From the NCBI GenBank assembly GCA_021648625.1, contig JAKISK010000005.1, positions 1 to 42,933 of the forward strand: a stretch of DNA of 42,933 nucleotides, read 5' to 3'. The position numbers and the translations under genes were made by a program. The notes beneath the pieces are model-generated. The model had not been told where the DNA came from. It worked only from the letters and a program-made list of their open reading frames with translations, and ran no database searches. Every line of letters begins with the position of its first letter. The first letter of the stretch is position 1. Of this stretch, positions 1-8,497 are shown piece by piece. Source of the stretch: Thiomicrorhabdus sp. (lineage in GTDB: Bacteria; Pseudomonadota; Gammaproteobacteria; Thiomicrospirales; Thiomicrospiraceae).

Positions 1-275
1 TTGTCTCTACAAAAAACCATCACACCTATGATAACCTGCCATTTTATCTGTACGATTCACTGCCCGCAGGGTTTCTAGGTTCAATCACGCTAAAATACAT
101 TTTAAAATACGATTCAAAATTAAGCACAAACAGCCAAGATTGGTCCTACAACCAAATTCTTTATTATTTAACACACTATGGTCACGACTTAACTGGAAAT
201 TTCATTTTGGGCCGCAGCATGGCGAATAAAGCCACCGAGCAACAATACCCAATTATTAGGCGACAATTAACTTGA
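1..275 (+). pseudogene. HipA-family kinase fragment (YjjJ-like), cut by IS21
   Basis: Reading frame 3 is open from the window edge to a stop at 273-275. It encodes a stretch with LPFYLYDSLPAGFLG followed further on by a D-L-x-G-N-F-I-L-G segment. These match in pattern the LPxFLxDxxPxGFLGR and GEDLPGNLILG segments of HipA-like (YjjJ-type) serine/threonine kinases as I remember them. The frame runs into the IS21 left end near base 256 and stops there, so the C-terminal kinase part is missing. The N-terminus lies outside the window. The ORF track omits it because it has no start. Family assignment rests on remembered motifs only. Confidence 0.55.
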
Positions 276-344
276 CCGGTTCGCGACAACTAGCTTGGCC
301 GGTTTTGGTAAACTTTAGGCATATTTAATCAACAAGAGATTTGT

Positions 345-1838
345 ATGCCTGAAATATCCATAACCCAACAACAGGTTAAGTTATATATGTCTTATCGTAA
401 AAATAATTCCCAAGTAAAGTCTGCTGCCAAAGTCGGCATTTCTGAGCGTAGTGCTAGACGCATAGAAAAGGGGGAGCGTCAATCACAGCATCAACCAAGG
501 AAATACCGCACTCGTAAAGATCCATTCAATGGTTTATTTGAAAAACACTTAGTCCCTTTATTAAAATTAAATCCTGAATTACAGCCCATCACCTTGCTTG
601 ATGTCTTAGCGGACAAAGCACCTGATCAATTTGACGCCTCACACCTGAGAACTTTACAGCGTCGCGTCAAACGGTGGCGTGTGCAAGAAGGTCCAGAACA
701 AGAGGTGATCTTTTTACAACACCATACCCCTGGCGACATGGGAATATCAGATTACACTTGGATGAATAAGCTCAATATTACGCTTAATGGTAATGAGTTT
801 AAGCATAAAATTTATCATTATCGCTTAGTTTACAGCGGCTGGACTTACGTGCAGATCACGTTAGGGGGTGAAAGCTTTGAATCACTTTCATCAGGTTTAC
901 AGAATGCTTTTTGGCGCAGTGGCGGTGTACCCGTTAGTCATCGCACAGATAGCTTGAGTGCGGCTTTTAAAAACCACAGTGAAAAAACCTTACTCACTGA
1001 GCGCTACGCTAAACTTTGTAAATATTATGGTGTTAGTGCAACACGTAATAACAAAGGTGTTGCCCATGAAAATGGCGCAATTGAATCGGCGCACGGCCAT
1101 TTAAAGCGAAAAATCGATCAGCAATTAATGCTACGAGGTCATAGAGACTTTAGTAATTTGGCTGATTATGAAACATTCATTAACCTAATTGTCGCCAAAA
1201 TTAATCGTCAGTGTAAAACACGATTTGAGCAAGAAAAACCCCACTTACAAGCGCTACCGAACAGACGTACTAATGATTTTAGTGATCTGCACGTTAAGGT
1301 TAGCTCAAGCAGCACCATTACCGTTAAACGTGTGCTTTATACCGTTCCCTCTCGCCTTGTTGGCGCGGCTTTACTTATTCATATTTATGATGACCGACTC
1401 GCACTCTTTCACGGTCACGAAGTAACACTTACCCTACCACGGCTTTATGCTCAAGGCTCTATTAGAGTACGCTGTATTGACTATCGACATGTCATTCACT
1501 CATTAGCGAAAAAGCCTAACGCGTTTAGAAACTCATTGCTTAGAGATGACTTGATCCCCGATGGCGACTTCACGTTAATCTGGCAGCAACTAATGCAAGA
1601 TGGCCTCTGCGATATAGATTGTAGATATATGGTCGATTTACTGGTACTTGCCGACAACTACGACTGCGAGTCAGCATTAGGGCGCTACGTGCTCACCGCG
1701 CTTGAACAAGGAAGCCGCCTATCTATCAAGCAATGCCGTGACGTATTTGGCCCTGATAATATTGAAATACCTTGGCTTGTAAGCCAGCAACACAGCCTGA
1801 CGAGTTATGATTGTTTAATAGGAGAGTTACATGGCTAA
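345..1838 (+). CDS. istA: IS21 family transposase IstA
   Basis: This is the DDE transposase of the IS21 element. An N-terminal helix-turn-helix region (about residues 10-45, with SERSARRIEKGE) precedes an RNase H-like core. Candidate catalytic acids are D136 (GISDYTW), D202 (HRTDSLS) and E247 (ENGAIESAH). The length of 497 aa is normal for the family. Its stop overlaps the istB start by 8 bases, the usual arrangement for coupled translation of the two proteins. IstA cuts and joins DNA and needs the ATPase partner IstB for target selection. No frameshift or internal stop is seen, so it may be active. Confidence 0.92.
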   Translation: MPEISITQQQVKLYMSYRKNNSQVKSAAKVGISERSARRIEKGERQSQHQPRKYRTRKDPFNGLFEKHLVPLLKLNPELQPITLLDVLADKAPDQFDASHLRTLQRRVKRWRVQEGPEQEVIFLQHHTPGDMGISDYTWMNKLNITLNGNEFKHKIYHYRLVYSGWTYVQITLGGESFESLSSGLQNAFWRSGGVPVSHRTDSLSAAFKNHSEKTLLTERYAKLCKYYGVSATRNNKGVAHENGAIESAHGHLKRKIDQQLMLRGHRDFSNLADYETFINLIVAKINRQCKTRFEQEKPHLQALPNRRTNDFSDLHVKVSSSSTITVKRVLYTVPSRLVGAALLIHIYDDRLALFHGHEVTLTLPRLYAQGSIRVRCIDYRHVIHSLAKKPNAFRNSLLRDDLIPDGDFTLIWQQLMQDGLCDIDCRYMVDLLVLADNYDCESALGRYVLTALEQGSRLSIKQCRDVFGPDNIEIPWLVSQQHSLTSYDCLIGELHG

Positions 1839-2598
1839 CATTCAAAGTTTACCCCTATTACTCAAAGAGTTACGGTTAACGGCTATGGCTAAATCATGGT
1901 CAACGCTAGCGGAAAAATCGATAAAAGAAGCATGGGATCCGGCACAGTTCCTAGCAGAGTTGTGTGAATTAGAAACGAATCACCGTTATGAAAATCGTCT
2001 TAAACGATTATTAAAAGAGAGCCAACTGCCCATAGGGAAGCAACTTAGCCAATATGACTTTACAGAAATAGAGGGTATAACAGCGCAGCAATTACAGCAA
2101 AAAATAACCAAGCTTGACTGGTTGAAGCAAGGGCATAACCTCATTTTATTTGGCGCGAGTGGCTTAGGTAAAACCCACCTAGCGGCAGCGGTAGGCTACG
2201 GGCTTATAGCGCAATCAAAACGGGTTAAATTTACAAGCAGCACGGCATTAGTTCAACATCTACAAAAAGCCAGAGAAGCGCTGGCTCTTGATGAGGCATT
2301 AAATAAATTAGATAAATATGAATTACTTATCTTAGATGATATCGGTTACGTAAAAAAAAGTGATAGTGAAAGCCAAGTGCTGTTTGAGCTAATAGCACAT
2401 CGATATGAACGAAATAGTTTATTGATCACAACCAATCAGGCGTTTAGTGAGTGGGATAGTATATTTGGCGACAACATGATGACTGTAGCCGTAATAGATA
2501 GGCTAGTACATCACGCAGATATTTATAAAATAGAAGGAGATAGTTACCGAAGAAAACAAGCTTTAAAATTAAACCAAAAAAGCGGCCAAGTTAATTGA
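1831..2598 (+). CDS. istB: IS21 family helper ATPase IstB
   Basis: This is an AAA+ ATPase of the DnaC/IstB type, 255 aa, full length. Walker A is GASGLGKTH at about residues 109-117, and Walker B is LLILDDIG at about 166-173. A sensor-like ITTNQAF segment follows. IstB assembles on target DNA and delivers it to the IstA transpososome. The start codon lies within the end of istA, behind a GGAGAG ribosome binding site. The stop codon falls inside the right terminal repeat, a common economy in this family. Confidence 0.92.
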   Translation: MANIQSLPLLLKELRLTAMAKSWSTLAEKSIKEAWDPAQFLAELCELETNHRYENRLKRLLKESQLPIGKQLSQYDFTEIEGITAQQLQQKITKLDWLKQGHNLILFGASGLGKTHLAAAVGYGLIAQSKRVKFTSSTALVQHLQKAREALALDEALNKLDKYELLILDDIGYVKKSDSESQVLFELIAHRYERNSLLITTNQAFSEWDSIFGDNMMTVAVIDRLVHHADIYKIEGDSYRRKQALKLNQKSGQVN

Positions 2599-2628
2599 CG
2601 CCAATCGGCCAAGGTAGTTGACGTCTGA

Positions 2629-3745
2629 TACCCGTTTTACTTTGTTTAAAGGTTTTTTAGGGGCCGGACACTCTTTTTGTGCCTTTTCCAGTAAAGCTCG
2701 GTATTGCTGTCGATAATGCTCTGCTTGAACATGATTTAGTACTCCTCCTGCTTCATCCACTGTACCATTCAACGCTTTTAGCCACTGCGCCATTTTCTGC
2801 GCCCAAGCTTGTTTGTCTTGCTCCCATGCACGAGTAAGTTCTCTAAGATGATGTGCATTGCATAAGGCATGTGTCATGTTATAACGGTAATAGGATTTCC
2901 AGTGATCATGACACAACGTGCCTTTAAAACGGGGCAAGATATTAATCTCATTCATCTCATTCATCGCATCCATTCCTCGTTTGGCGTGAGGCGCGTAGTG
3001 TGTCCATTGTTCAGTGCAACCAATGGCCTTTGCCATTGATATTAATCCCCGTTTCATCTGCGTGCGCAACACTCGCTTGAGCCAGATGGTCTTTACTGAT
3101 CTGCTCAAAGTTAGCAAGCCCCCTAAATGCTTGCTGGTTAAAGTTATAGAGAGAGCCTTCACTTAAAGGAATCGTTAATTGATCGGCAAAGTACTCTCGT
3201 ATTCGATTGTAGGGCAGGAGCTGATATTGAGAAAGATAAACAGCATGCGCTTTAATTTGTTTGCCGTATTGCACCGTCTTTGTGACCCCTTCGGGAAACG
3301 GGGCGACAAAACACTTTCCCTGATCATTTTTCAGGACTTGTGCCTGATATTCGGTGACCACACGGACAATATCCATATCGAAGACTTGTCGAGTCACCAT
3401 GCCCGCGTCTTGGTAATTTCCTTTGGGCAACGTGCGGCGATCCAGCTTAATCCATTCGACGATATCTGGATGGGTGTTTTTTTTAAGTGTGGTACCAATA
3501 TGACCTTTTTGAGCCCCTGGTGATTTGTTAGACTTTGTGCGAGTGGGCTTAAGTCGATGGGGATCACTGGATGGAGGTTTGCTGCTGTTTTTGCTATTAA
3601 GTGTGACACGATTGAGCAGTACGGACACCAACAATAAAAGGACACTTAAAGCCGAACGCAAAGCGGGTGACAGATCGCTTTCGTCTGCAATGAGTTGTTT
3701 GGCATTATTGATGGCTGCATCCACATCAAGGTTGTCAATGTTCAA
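2629..3745 (-). pseudogene. IS66-family transposase (TnpC) remnant, frameshifted and truncated
   Basis: Two minus-strand frames together encode an IS66-type transposase. The upstream part (3745 down to 3011) has the N-terminal NSKNSSKPPSSDP motif and the first catalytic region HADETGI, then stops right after GHWLH. The downstream part continues in another frame with WTHYAPHAKRGMDAM and LCHDHWKSYYRY, and ends where the IS21 right end begins near 2629. There is therefore a frameshift near 3010, and the C-terminal portion has been removed at the IS21 junction. No tnpA or tnpB is seen upstream, so it may come from the ISBst12-like subgroup that carries only tnpC. It is not functional as it stands. 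Confidence 0.85.
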
Positions 3746-4170
3746 AAGTGCCTCCTGATAAAGTCTAAGTTCAGGAGTATTATCTCATGCATTTTAAATG
3801 CGATTTTTTTCCTCCTGAGCTCTCTTATGGGGAATTAATTTCATGAACAGTCGGCTGGCTAGTACTGGATGGGAGTGCGTGATGTGGTGATCTTTTGTCA
3901 TGGGGTGTATGGTATGTTCATGGCCTTCTGGGGGAAAGTGCTAGAACTGAAAAATAGACAAAAAAACCTGTCAAGTACTTTTTTATTTATTTCGCTGAAT
4001 AGTTACGTTTTTTTTAAGTTTACTGTGAAAAAACGATTTTATATTACCCTAATCGGTATGTGGCGTTACGGATTTAGGCATTCTGATTTTAGAACATACG
4101 TTATTCTTCTAGTTATTTTTAACTTGGTCTTTTTCTTGCTAAAAAGTTCTCTCTAATCGGAGGCTTTTTT
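3746..4170. other. Intergenic stretch between IS66 remnant and transglycosylase gene
   Basis: This stretch has no convincing gene. A CTCCTGA / TCAGGAG inverted pair (3752-3777) lies just upstream of the tnpC start and may mark the old IS66 end or its promoter region. The 95-aa frame at 3869-4156 is rich in F, L and K, lacks a good ribosome binding site and looks like chance. A GGAGG ribosome binding site for the following gene sits near 4159. Confidence 0.5.
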
Positions 4171-5427
4171 GTGAAAACTAAAACCATATCATTAACGCTA
4201 TTATTAACGGTTAGTTTTCTGTTGATGTTAACGGCCAGTTATTTATCGAACGTGCAAAATTGGTTAACGTTTAATCATAATAATGAACAAACGTATTTAG
4301 ATCAACCGCTTGGTTTAATCGCTGTACCGAGTGAACTGCGAATGATAAGCAGTGGTTCTGTTCAATCAAATAATTCCCCCCCCCCCTCTAACCCTTCTTA
4401 TCAGAACGACACGTTGATGGATAATCCTGTGGCAACGTTTGAACCCTTGCCGCCCGTGGTGGAGGATTTTGTAACCGAAAATGTCATTTCTTCTGCCAAT
4501 AGGGGGGGGGAGAAAAATAATGATGTGAATAGTGATGTAAATCATAATGTATTAACGCCTTCTTTTATTCAATACACCGATGCATTGGTGATTGAAGTTC
4601 CAAAAGCGATTGCCACACCGTTGAACTTAAAACGGATGATTTCCCGTGTGTTATTAAGCCCTGCAATGGTAGGGGGGGAGGATTTGTTGAGTGTTGCACC
4701 AATTAAGGTGCAACACAAACCGTGGTTTTATCGCCAAGTAACCAATCAGTTTGGGCAAGCCATTCGCTACCCTGCGGCGGCCACTGAGTATGCACATTAT
4801 TTGTTGCAATCGCACACGCAAGAAGTGAGCGATGAGGATGGCACGTTTGTGTTGATTAAAATTCCACGGGTTGAAAATCGTTTATTGACAAATATAGAGC
4901 GATACAAACCTTGGGTGGATACGTATTCGCGTCAATTTAATGTCCCCAAAGAGTTGGTGTTTGCCATTATTGAGGTGGAAAGTGCTTTTAACCCCCGTGC
5001 GGTGAGTAAATCCAATGCGTTGGGTTTAATGCAAATTAAGGCCAATGCGGCAGGCCGAGATGTGTATCAATATGTAGATGGCAGAGCGGGTCAACCTTCG
5101 CCAGAGGCGTTGTTTGATGCCCAAAATAATTTAAGAATGGGCATAGCCTATATGGGGTTGTTGAAACACGATTACTTATTGGGGGTACGCAACCCTAAAA
5201 TTAAAGAGATGTTGTCTATTTCCTCCTACAATGCAGGCATCTCAAGAACCCTTAAATTGTTTGCCCCCACACCCGAAGAAGCAATTTCTCGCGTAAATCA
5301 GTTGCACCCAAAGCGGGTTTATCGTACCTTACGGTATGAACATGCATCCAGTGAAGCACGGCAGTATTTGGATAAGGTACTGAAGGCGAAAGCGCGTTAC
5401 AGTGAGTTATTGGATTTGAATGTATAG
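4171..5427 (+). CDS. Lytic murein transglycosylase, MltC-like SLT domain
   Basis: This enzyme cleaves the MurNAc-GlcNAc bond of peptidoglycan in the periplasm. A hydrophobic N-terminus (residues 5-24) serves as signal anchor or signal peptide. A low-complexity linker follows, and the C-terminal half holds an SLT/lysozyme-like domain. The catalytic glutamate is about E270 in IIEVESAFNP, followed by ALGLMQIK and SSYNAGI. The segment DGRAGQPSPEALFDAQNN resembles MltC. The start is GTG at 4171 behind GGAGG. The linker carries three homopolymeric tracts (C11, G9 and G7), so the frame depends on their exact lengths. It precedes the glycosylation island but probably belongs to general wall turnover or flagellar assembly. 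Confidence 0.8.
   Translation: MKTKTISLTLLLTVSFLLMLTASYLSNVQNWLTFNHNNEQTYLDQPLGLIAVPSELRMISSGSVQSNNSPPPSNPSYQNDTLMDNPVATFEPLPPVVEDFVTENVISSANRGGEKNNDVNSDVNHNVLTPSFIQYTDALVIEVPKAIATPLNLKRMISRVLLSPAMVGGEDLLSVAPIKVQHKPWFYRQVTNQFGQAIRYPAAATEYAHYLLQSHTQEVSDEDGTFVLIKIPRVENRLLTNIERYKPWVDTYSRQFNVPKELVFAIIEVESAFNPRAVSKSNALGLMQIKANAAGRDVYQYVDGRAGQPSPEALFDAQNNLRMGIAYMGLLKHDYLLGVRNPKIKEMLSISSYNAGISRTLKLFAPTPEEAISRVNQLHPKRVYRTLRYEHASSEARQYLDKVLKAKARYSELLDLNV
4376..4386. repeat. C11 homopolymer in transglycosylase linker
   Basis: An eleven-base C run encodes part of NSPPPSNP. On the opposite strand it reads A-G11-AATTATT, matching the dispersed A-G(n)-A/T word. It is the longest such run in the window. 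Confidence 0.9.
4502..4510. repeat. G9 tract followed by AGAAAAA
   Basis: This coding-strand instance encodes NRGGEKN in the transglycosylase linker. It is one of the closest matches to the full AGGGGGGGGAGAAAA word. Confidence 0.9.
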
Positions 5428-5482
5428 AGTATTTCTATACTGTTAGGGTGCTTTTTAGCGACTCAGAAAAAAAGGGAAATAG

Positions 5483-6115
5483 ATGTCAAATACAGAGCGG
5501 TATAAAACAGAGCAAGAAACGTTTTGGGCGGGTGAGTTTGGAAATAAGTACGTTGAACGTTCGAGTAATGCAACGTTTGTTCCCGCTAGAATAAATATGT
5601 TTTCAGACATTCTGAAACACACAAGCGGAGTGAAAAGCTTTTTAGAATTTGGCCCTAATGTGGGGTTAAATTTGATGGCATTGCAACAGTTGATGCCTCA
5701 TGCCGATTTACACGCGATTGAAATTAATAAAAAAGCATATCAAGCACTTCAAAATTCCGGGTTTCAAAATGTTGTAAATGGTTCTTTTTTAGAGAGTAAA
5801 TTTGTTGATTTTGCCGATTTTGTTTTTACATCAGGGGTTTTGATTCACATTAATCCTGATGAGTTGCCTAGAGCCTATCAAGCTTTATATAAGGCAAGTA
5901 ATCGTTATGTTATGGTGAATGAATACTATAACCCGGTTCCTGTGGAGGTTGATTATAGGGGCAATAAAGAACGTTTATTTAAACGAGACTTTGCAGGTGA
6001 GATGATGGATCGTTATCCCGATTTAAATTTGGTTGCTTACGGTTTTATTTATCAGCGTGATCCTAATTTTTCACAAGATGACACCAATTGGTTTTTACTT
6101 GAAAAAAGATCGTAA
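5483..6115 (+). CDS. Pseudaminic acid biosynthesis-associated methylase, copy 1
   Basis: This is a SAM-dependent methyltransferase-like protein of the family found in pseudaminic acid loci. Its N-terminal signature is TEQETFWAGEFGNKY. A degenerate SAM-binding region FLEFGPNVGLNL lies near residues 53-64, followed by HAIEINKKA. The tail VDYRGN...FKRDFAGEMM and the closing WFLLEKR are shared with the paralogue at 13464. The two copies bracket most of the pse genes. The target is unknown; by context it would be the flagellar sugar, a sugar nucleotide or the flagellin. The start at 5483 has AAAGGGAAAT upstream. Confidence 0.8.
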   Translation: MSNTERYKTEQETFWAGEFGNKYVERSSNATFVPARINMFSDILKHTSGVKSFLEFGPNVGLNLMALQQLMPHADLHAIEINKKAYQALQNSGFQNVVNGSFLESKFVDFADFVFTSGVLIHINPDELPRAYQALYKASNRYVMVNEYYNPVPVEVDYRGNKERLFKRDFAGEMMDRYPDLNLVAYGFIYQRDPNFSQDDTNWFLLEKRS

Positions 6116-7118
6116 AAAACAAGCGACTTTAACGGTCGTTTTTCGTTGCGATGCTTCACAAGCCATTGGAGTGGGTCATGTTATGCGTTGTTTGGTTTTG
6201 GCCGATGCCTTGATGCAACAAGGGGCAAAATGCATTTTTTCAACCATTAATGAAACTTTGGCTGTGGTGCCCGAGATTAAACGGCGTGGTTATCAAACGA
6301 TTCTTCCTGAGAGTCTAGCCCAAATTAATCCAGATTTTGTTGTTATAGATCACTATTATTTAGACAGCCATTTTTTTTTAACGCTTAAAAAAATGGCTGT
6401 TCTGTGTATGATTATTGACGATATTTGTGACAAACTTTTTTATCCATGTGATGCATTGTTGATACATAATTTAGCCTATCATGAGAAAGATTATCGAGAC
6501 TTGGTGTCTAAAGGCTGTCGAATATTTTCGGGTGCTGAGTTTATATTGATTAACCGTGAGTTTTTAACACGTTCTAACAATAGGCGAAAGATAAAAACCC
6601 CCGCAGAAACCTTGTTTTTATTTTTTGGTGGAACGGATCCCGCACAGTTGACGTTGAGAATATTGCGTATTATTGAGCAATACAATATAAATGTGCCAAC
6701 GACAAACGTTGTGATTGGAGAAGGCAATAGGGGGGGGGAAGAAATTAAAAAACTATGCCAATTATTAAAGGTAAATTTGCATATTCAAATTGATAACATA
6801 GCAGAGGTTATGGCACGAGCGGATCTAGCGATGGGTTGTGGTGGCACAGCAATTTGGGAGCGTTTAAACCTTAGGGTTCCAACATTAGAAATCAGCCATT
6901 CGCAATGGCAAATTCCAACCTTTAAGGCATTGCATAAACAAAAAAAACTTTACTATTTAGGGGCGGAATCGGTATTGAGTGATGAGGATATTGCAAACCA
7001 TTTGATTCGTGCTTTGACGGAAGGGTTAAACCTTCAATATTGTGTTTGTGGAGGGGGGGAGAAAAAGATGGCTAAAGAGATGATTGCTCTGGCGATAGAA
7101 AACAGGAAAATACCATGA
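6078..7118 (+). CDS. pseG: UDP-2,4-diacetamido-2,4,6-trideoxy-beta-L-altropyranose hydrolase
   Basis: PseG removes UDP from the 2,4-diamido sugar in the fourth step of CMP-pseudaminic acid synthesis. The N-terminal signature VVFRCDASQAIGVGHVMRCLVLADAL contains the family glycine-rich loop with its conserved histidine (GVGH). A second glycine-rich region, FFGGTDPAQLTLRI, and the C-terminal MGCGGTAIWERLNL are typical of the GT-B-like fold. The start is uncertain. The tracked ORF begins at 6033, and ATG 6078 or TTG 6099 would shorten the overlap with the preceding methylase, whose stop is at 6115. It contains a G9 tract at 6730 and a G7 tract at 7053. The next gene overlaps by 4 bases (ATGA). 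Confidence 0.85.
   Translation: MTPIGFYLKKDRKKQATLTVVFRCDASQAIGVGHVMRCLVLADALMQQGAKCIFSTINETLAVVPEIKRRGYQTILPESLAQINPDFVVIDHYYLDSHFFLTLKKMAVLCMIIDDICDKLFYPCDALLIHNLAYHEKDYRDLVSKGCRIFSGAEFILINREFLTRSNNRRKIKTPAETLFLFFGGTDPAQLTLRILRIIEQYNINVPTTNVVIGEGNRGGEEIKKLCQLLKVNLHIQIDNIAEVMARADLAMGCGGTAIWERLNLRVPTLEISHSQWQIPTFKALHKQKKLYYLGAESVLSDEDIANHLIRALTEGLNLQYCVCGGGEKKMAKEMIALAIENRKIP
6730..6738. repeat. G9 tract in pseG
   Basis: The context AATAGGGGGGGGGAAGAAATT encodes NRGGEE. The run divides evenly into the present frame, and a one-base slip would truncate PseG. Confidence 0.9.
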
Positions 7119-7756
7119 AAATACAGGTTTCTGAAGCACTTGATGCGATGGCTAAAGATTACAGCCAGCGAGTGATAGATTATGGATCAACAGCCGTTGC
7201 GGTTGGCTGGGCGGACTTTGAAACACAAGATTTACGTTTTAAACAGCTCCAAAAAGTGATTGATTTGAGTGGGGGGGGGTTTAGCTTATCCGATTTGGGG
7301 TGTGGTTATGCTGCGTTTGCACAAGCCCTTCCGAAAGAGATGCAACAAAAAATGCGTGTTTATCATGGGTACGATATCAGTAAGGAAATGATTTCTGTAG
7401 CGAAAGAAAACTTTAAAAATAATGAAACTCATCAGTTTTTTTTATCGTCTGATATTCAAGAAAAAACAGATTATGTGATTGCTTCAGGTATTTTTAACCA
7501 TCATTTTGATGCCGAGCCAAAAGAGTGGTGGGCGCATATTATAAAGACCATTCGCCACATGTATGATCGTGCTGAAAAAGGAATTGCGTTTAATGTTATG
7601 ACCTCTTATGTGGATTATCAAGAAGATTATATTTACTATTGTGATCCAATGGAAATGTTAAGGGTGTGTTTAGATCATTTTGGGCGTAACGTTAGCCTTC
7701 ATCATGATTATAATTTGTTTGAATTTACGGTTTTGGTAAAAAAGGGAAATGCATAG
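7115..7756 (+). CDS. Class I SAM-dependent methyltransferase
   Basis: This is a 213-aa methyltransferase. SAM motif I is SDLGCGYAAFAQAL (about residues 59-72), with an acidic residue for ribose binding in YHGYDISKEMI and a motif IV-like YVIASGIFNHHFD. The start ATG overlaps the pseG stop, and the stop overlaps the next start, so the genes are probably translationally coupled in one operon. The substrate cannot be read from sequence; a glycan or nucleotide-sugar intermediate is likely from context. A G9 tract at 7271 encodes LSGGGFS just before motif I. Confidence 0.75.
   Translation: MKIQVSEALDAMAKDYSQRVIDYGSTAVAVGWADFETQDLRFKQLQKVIDLSGGGFSLSDLGCGYAAFAQALPKEMQQKMRVYHGYDISKEMISVAKENFKNNETHQFFLSSDIQEKTDYVIASGIFNHHFDAEPKEWWAHIIKTIRHMYDRAEKGIAFNVMTSYVDYQEDYIYYCDPMEMLRVCLDHFGRNVSLHHDYNLFEFTVLVKKGNA
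7271..7279. repeat. G9 tract before SAM motif I
   Basis: This tract encodes SGGGF in the 7115 methyltransferase. It is one of the few copies preceded by T rather than A. Confidence 0.9.
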
Positions 7757-8448
7757 TGTCACAAAAAAGTTTTGACCCTATTTGGAATAAAATTTACGAC
7801 GCTGGTGCCATGCCACGAGCGCCCTATGACTACATTGCCAGCTTTGTTTTTCGAAATGCAGATAAAAACAAGGATAGAAATCAGCTTAATATTTTAGAAA
7901 TAGGCTGTGGGGGGGGGAATAATGTATGGTTTTTGGCATTAGAAGGGTTTAATGTTTGTGGGATTGATGGCAGCGCTTCGGCCATTGGTGCCGCGAAAAA
8001 AAGATTATCAGAAAGTGGCTTATCAGCAGACTTGCAGGTGGGGGATTTTACTCGTCTTCCATTTGAAGATGAAAGTTTTGACATGGTGTTTGATCGGGGT
8101 GCGCTTACATGCTGTGGTACAACGTCCATTCAAAAAGCTATTGGTGAGGCGCATAGGGTTTTAAAACCGAATGGTGCTTTCTTTTTTAACCCAATTGCAG
8201 ATTCGGATACCAGTTATCGCTCAGGAGTGTCTGTTGCAGACGATTTGACGGTGGAAATTAAAGAGGGCGATTATAGTGGAGTGGGGCAAATTCGTTTTGT
8301 TAGTCGGCGTGACATTGATATTTTTATGCCTGAGACAACGTGGAATAAAAAACGGATAGAACGTATTGAGATAACCGATATGCTTAACCCATACAGTAAA
8401 GTGGTTGCAAGTTGGCGTGTAGAGGCTATTAAAGTGAATAATGGATGA
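7756..8448 (+). CDS. Class I SAM-dependent methyltransferase (Methyltransf_11/25 type)
   Basis: This is a 230-aa methyltransferase with textbook motifs. Motif I is ILEIGCGGGNNVWFLA, followed by GIDGSASAI for motif II, GDFTRLPFEDESFDMVFDRGAL for motifs III/IV, and AHRVLKPNGAFFF for motif V. It starts with GTG directly at the stop of the preceding gene. The glycine triplet of motif I is encoded by a G9 tract, so this homopolymer sits in the cofactor-binding loop itself. It probably modifies an intermediate or the final flagellar glycan; the specific position is unknown. Confidence 0.78.
   Translation: MSQKSFDPIWNKIYDAGAMPRAPYDYIASFVFRNADKNKDRNQLNILEIGCGGGNNVWFLALEGFNVCGIDGSASAIGAAKKRLSESGLSADLQVGDFTRLPFEDESFDMVFDRGALTCCGTTSIQKAIGEAHRVLKPNGAFFFNPIADSDTSYRSGVSVADDLTVEIKEGDYSGVGQIRFVSRRDIDIFMPETTWNKKRIERIEITDMLNPYSKVVASWRVEAIKVNNG
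7909..7917. repeat. G9 tract encoding SAM-binding GGG
   Basis: The run encodes the GGG of IGCGGGNN, a functionally constrained glycine loop. At least in this gene it may therefore be kept by protein constraint. Confidence 0.9.
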
Positions 8449-8497
8449 TAATATTCTTAATGGCTCTACTCATGAGTTACGTGTGTAGTTACGCAAT

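Larger units (their letters stand above)
256..2628 (+). mobile_element. IS21-family insertion sequence, apparently intact
   Basis: The istA-istB pair is bounded by related terminal sequences that each carry two copies of a roughly 21-bp repeat. At the left these start with CGACAATTAACTTGACCGG (261) and CGACAACTAGCTTGGCCGG (284). At the right the inverted equivalents lie at about 2580-2602 and 2603-2628. Multiple terminal repeats that serve as transposase binding sites are typical of IS21 elements. The exact outer ends are uncertain by a few bases. The two flanks belong to different genes (HipA-like fragment left, IS66 tnpC right), so no target duplication of one site is expected or clearly seen. 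Confidence 0.85.

Noticed and set aside
245-2633. ATACCC on both sides of IS21 as a target duplication
   Set aside because: The left copy lies several bases outside the aligned terminal repeat while the right copy abuts it, and the two flanks belong to different genes.
3869-4156. 95-aa ORF upstream of the transglycosylase
   Set aside because: F/L/K-rich composition of AT-rich DNA, no ribosome binding site and no recognisable motif; taken as chance.
5428-5482. Possible further copy of the dispersed repeat (GTATTTCTATACTGTTAGGG)
   Set aside because: Similarity to TTTCTATCTGGGGATTAGGG needs gaps and the second box is absent; too weak to count.
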